Source of the DNA: Rubrobacter sp.
Lineage (GTDB): Bacteria > Actinomycetota > Rubrobacteria > Rubrobacterales > Rubrobacteraceae
Assembly (NCBI GenBank): GCA_016781705.1
Contig: JADDPV010000178.1
Coordinates: 1 to 7,065 of the forward strand
Direction: 5' to 3'
Length of the DNA: 7,065 nt
Numbering within the stretch: the first letter of the stretch is position 1; every line of letters begins with the position of its first letter. A program made the translations under genes and the position numbers. Under the pieces are notes generated by a model, which had not been told where the DNA came from, made no database searches, and saw nothing but the letters and a program-made list of their open reading frames with translations. Below are positions 5,681 to 7,065 of the stretch, in pieces.

Positions 5681-6376
5681 CTATCCGCGCACGATCTCCG
5701 CGATCCCGGTGAGGTTCTCGCAGTAGGGTTCGACGCCCTCGCGCCGTCTCCTCACGAGGATAGCGGGGATGCCGGCCGCCTTCGCTCCGGCGACGTCGGC
5801 GTCGGCATTGTCGCCGATGATCCAAACCGCATTGGAATCGGGCAGGTCCTCGAGCACGGCGCGGAACGCCTCCGGATGGGGCTTCTCGTAGCCGGTCTCG
5901 GCGGAGTTGTAGATCCCGTGGAGGTGGCGGTCCAGGCCGAGGTGGCGGACGATCTCCTCGAGCTCGGGAACGTGGTTGGTCAGCAGCAGGTGCCTCCAGC
6001 CGCGGGACGACAGCCCTTCGAGGGCCGGCAAGGCGTCCTCGTAGAGCCGCCAGCGGTCGGGGTGCAGGTAAGCACGCCTGACGGCTTTCGCCAGCTTCTC
6101 CGCCGAAACTTCGTCGGCGCCGGCCTCCCGGAAGGCGTCCGCGAAGCTGGGCTCGAGCGCCCCCCACCAGGCGTCGGCCGAGGCGAGGTGCGGGTGATGG
6201 GCCTCCGGCGAGTGCCAGGGGAAGCCTGTCCGCAAGAAGGGGCTGAGCAACTCGGGGTCGACGCCGTGGCCTGGGGTCTGCCGGTCGAGGACCTCGAGGA
6301 GCGCCTGGGTCCAGGCGGGCCACTCGCCGACCCTGTAGGCCAGCGTGCCGTCGAAGTCCCAGACCAGCCACTTCAC
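5681..6376 (-). CDS. HAD-superfamily hydrolase, phosphoglycolate-phosphatase-like
   Basis: Predicted cytoplasmic Mg2+-dependent phosphatase of 231 residues, with all four HAD motifs. Motif I is DFDGTL (nucleophile D7, acid/base D9); motif II is LLTNH (T133); motif III is the Lys in GYEKPHPEAF (K165); motif IV is IGDNADAD (D189, D194). A helical C1 cap lies between motif I and motif II (about 15-110), which points to subfamily IA, the group of phosphoglycolate phosphatase and haloacid dehalogenase. Its substrate is unknown. Translation starts at the GTG at 6376, so the protein begins MKWLVWDFDG, with motif I at the N-terminus as expected. No clear ribosome-binding site precedes it. The stop of the upstream gene is only ten bases away, which suggests translational coupling in a two-gene operon. 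Confidence 0.92.
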   Translation of the reverse strand: MKWLVWDFDGTLAYRVGEWPAWTQALLEVLDRQTPGHGVDPELLSPFLRTGFPWHSPEAHHPHLASADAWWGALEPSFADAFREAGADEVSAEKLAKAVRRAYLHPDRWRLYEDALPALEGLSSRGWRHLLLTNHVPELEEIVRHLGLDRHLHGIYNSAETGYEKPHPEAFRAVLEDLPDSNAVWIIGDNADADVAGAKAAGIPAILVRRRREGVEPYCENLTGIAEIVRG

Positions 6377-6386
6377 GGCGCTACCG

Positions 6387-6820
6387 TTATAAAGCGCCCG
6401 CGCACGATAACGGCGCTTGCTGGAGTACCCGCGGGCGTCGAGGGACGCGGGGCGTGTACCTCTCTAGTATGATGAGTGCCTTGAGCCATTCGGCCTCGTC
6501 CGGGGCGAAGAGCCTGGGCTGCGGGGGCGCGTGGGAAGTCTCGAAGAGCTCGGCCGGCTGACGGCCCTAAGCTTCCCGTTCCCCGCTGCCGATCCCACGT
6601 CGAAACGGAAGAGGGGCTCGCCGCCAAACTCTACGGTGAGGCTGCCCGGTTGTAGCCGGGCGGCTGCCTCCCTCTTCGCCGACCCCTCCTCGCCGTAGAG
6701 CCTCCAGTCCCGAAAGCCCGCTCGGTCCTCGCTCGGATTCCGCAGACCGTCCGGTTCTGCCGCGAGGCCCATGACCACGAAGCCCTCCGGAAGGAGACCA
6801 CCAGATGTGGCGATGCTCAC
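6387..6820 (-). pseudogene. Hypothetical gene, apparently frameshifted
   Basis: I do not recognise the family. A GTG at 6820, nine bases after GAAAGG (6830-6835), opens a frame with good codon bias through about residue 85 (MSIATSGGLLPEG onward, ending near GNGKLR). Beyond about 6566 that frame turns into Ser/Arg/Pro-rich sequence of poor codon bias and stops at 6464. From 6566 down, another minus frame takes over with strong G/C third positions. It encodes QPAELFETSHAPPQPRLF and then DEAEWLKALIILERYTPR, and runs to a TAA at 6387-6389. That second frame has a TAG just before the switch (6567-6569) and no start codon of its own, so the two halves read best as one protein of roughly 143 residues broken by a one-base loss. 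It is upstream of, and nearly abuts, the HAD gene. A sequencing error is possible. Confidence 0.6.
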
Positions 6821-6829
6821 GAGTTGTTA

Positions 6830-6861
6830 CCTTTCGTGTTTTGGGTGGGCCGTCCGAAAGG
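6830..6861. promoter_or_regulatory. Facing ribosome-binding sites in a 50-bp divergent gap
   Basis: CCTTTCG (6830-6836) and CGAAAGG (6855-6861) form a perfect seven-base inverted repeat. Each arm is the ribosome-binding site of one of two divergent genes that start at 6820 (minus) and 6871 (plus). The gap is too short for two standard promoters side by side, so promoters probably overlap or lie in the opposite gene. Confidence 0.5.
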
Positions 6862-6870
6862 ATAGGGTAC

Positions 6871-7065
6871 ATGAGCGGCGGATCCCAGGTACACGAGAGC
6901 AACTGGAGAGACCCCGAGAAGTGGCAAGCGCTTCTGAGCGGCGAGGCTTGCCCGATCTGCGCCAGCGGCAAGCCGTACGGCATCGTCTCAGAGCTTGAGG
7001 TCTCCCACCTTACCACCGACGAAGGCGTGCCCTTCCGCGGCTACTGCTGCCTGGTGTTGAAGCGC
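6871..7065 (+). CDS. HIT-family-like protein, N-terminal part, cut by window edge
   Basis: The frame is open from the ATG at 6871 to the right edge (65 codons). GAAAGGA (6856-6862) sits eight bases before the start, and codon bias is strong throughout. The product contains NWRDPEKW (11-18), CPIC (27-30), SELEVSHLTTDE (40-51) and FRGYCCLVLKR (55-65). A zinc-type CxxC followed by a strand and the LVLKR segment is the usual N-terminal layout of HIT-domain proteins, just before the 'KRH' turn. The diagnostic His triad would lie beyond the window, so the call rests on the N-terminal pattern alone. If right, this is the second HIT-type gene in the window, and it is only distantly similar to the one at 3860-4294. 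Confidence 0.75.
   Translation, partial: MSGGSQVHESNWRDPEKWQALLSGEACPICASGKPYGIVSELEVSHLTTDEGVPFRGYCCLVLKR

Noticed and set aside
6386..6391. TATAAC as a -10 box giving a leaderless HAD transcript
   Set aside because: The hexamer overlaps the TAA stop of the upstream gene's second frame and has no -35 partner. A ten-base gap between the genes fits coupling better.
6567..7016. Minus-strand open frame of 149 codons
   Set aside because: It is antisense to the right-edge HIT-like gene and off-frame to the hypothetical gene at 6820, and shows no motif.
1..7065. CRISPR array, toxin-antitoxin pair or defence system
   Set aside because: No regularly spaced repeats and no nuclease, toxin or effector families were seen.

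Overview
The window looks like chromosomal DNA of a high-GC actinobacterium. Coding frames show a strong G/C bias at third codon positions, AGG is a common Arg codon, starts are often GTG or TTG, and ribosome-binding sites are of the GAAAGG/GGAGG type. A Rubrobacter-like lineage is my best guess; this is an inference from codon style, not from a marker gene.

Layout. Positions 1-1584 (minus) hold most of an ISL3-family transposase that runs off the left edge. Next on the minus strand come a metallophosphoesterase (1650-2438), a small unrecognised protein whose reading frame lacks a sensible stop (coding signal about 2585-2922), a P-loop nucleotide-kinase-like protein (2964-3683) and a HIT-family protein (3860-4294). 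A 442-bp non-coding stretch (4295-4736) follows, rich in palindromes and short repeats; it separates the minus-strand block from a plus-strand class I methyltransferase (4737-5495). A strong hairpin at 5596-5639 sits between the methyltransferase and a convergent minus-strand HAD hydrolase (5681-6376). Upstream of the HAD gene is an unrecognised gene that appears frameshifted (6387-6820). It is divergent, across 50 bp, from a second HIT-like gene (6871 onward) that is cut by the right edge.

How the genes relate. Several products belong to families that act on nucleotides or phosphate esters: two HIT proteins, a COG0639-like phosphoesterase, a P-loop kinase and a HAD phosphatase. They are spread over both strands with variable gaps, so I read this as a housekeeping or salvage neighbourhood rather than one defined pathway. 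I found no convincing new multi-gene system. The items most worth checking are the palindrome-rich 4295-4736 region, the frameshifted gene at 6387-6820, and the run-on frame at 2266-2922.
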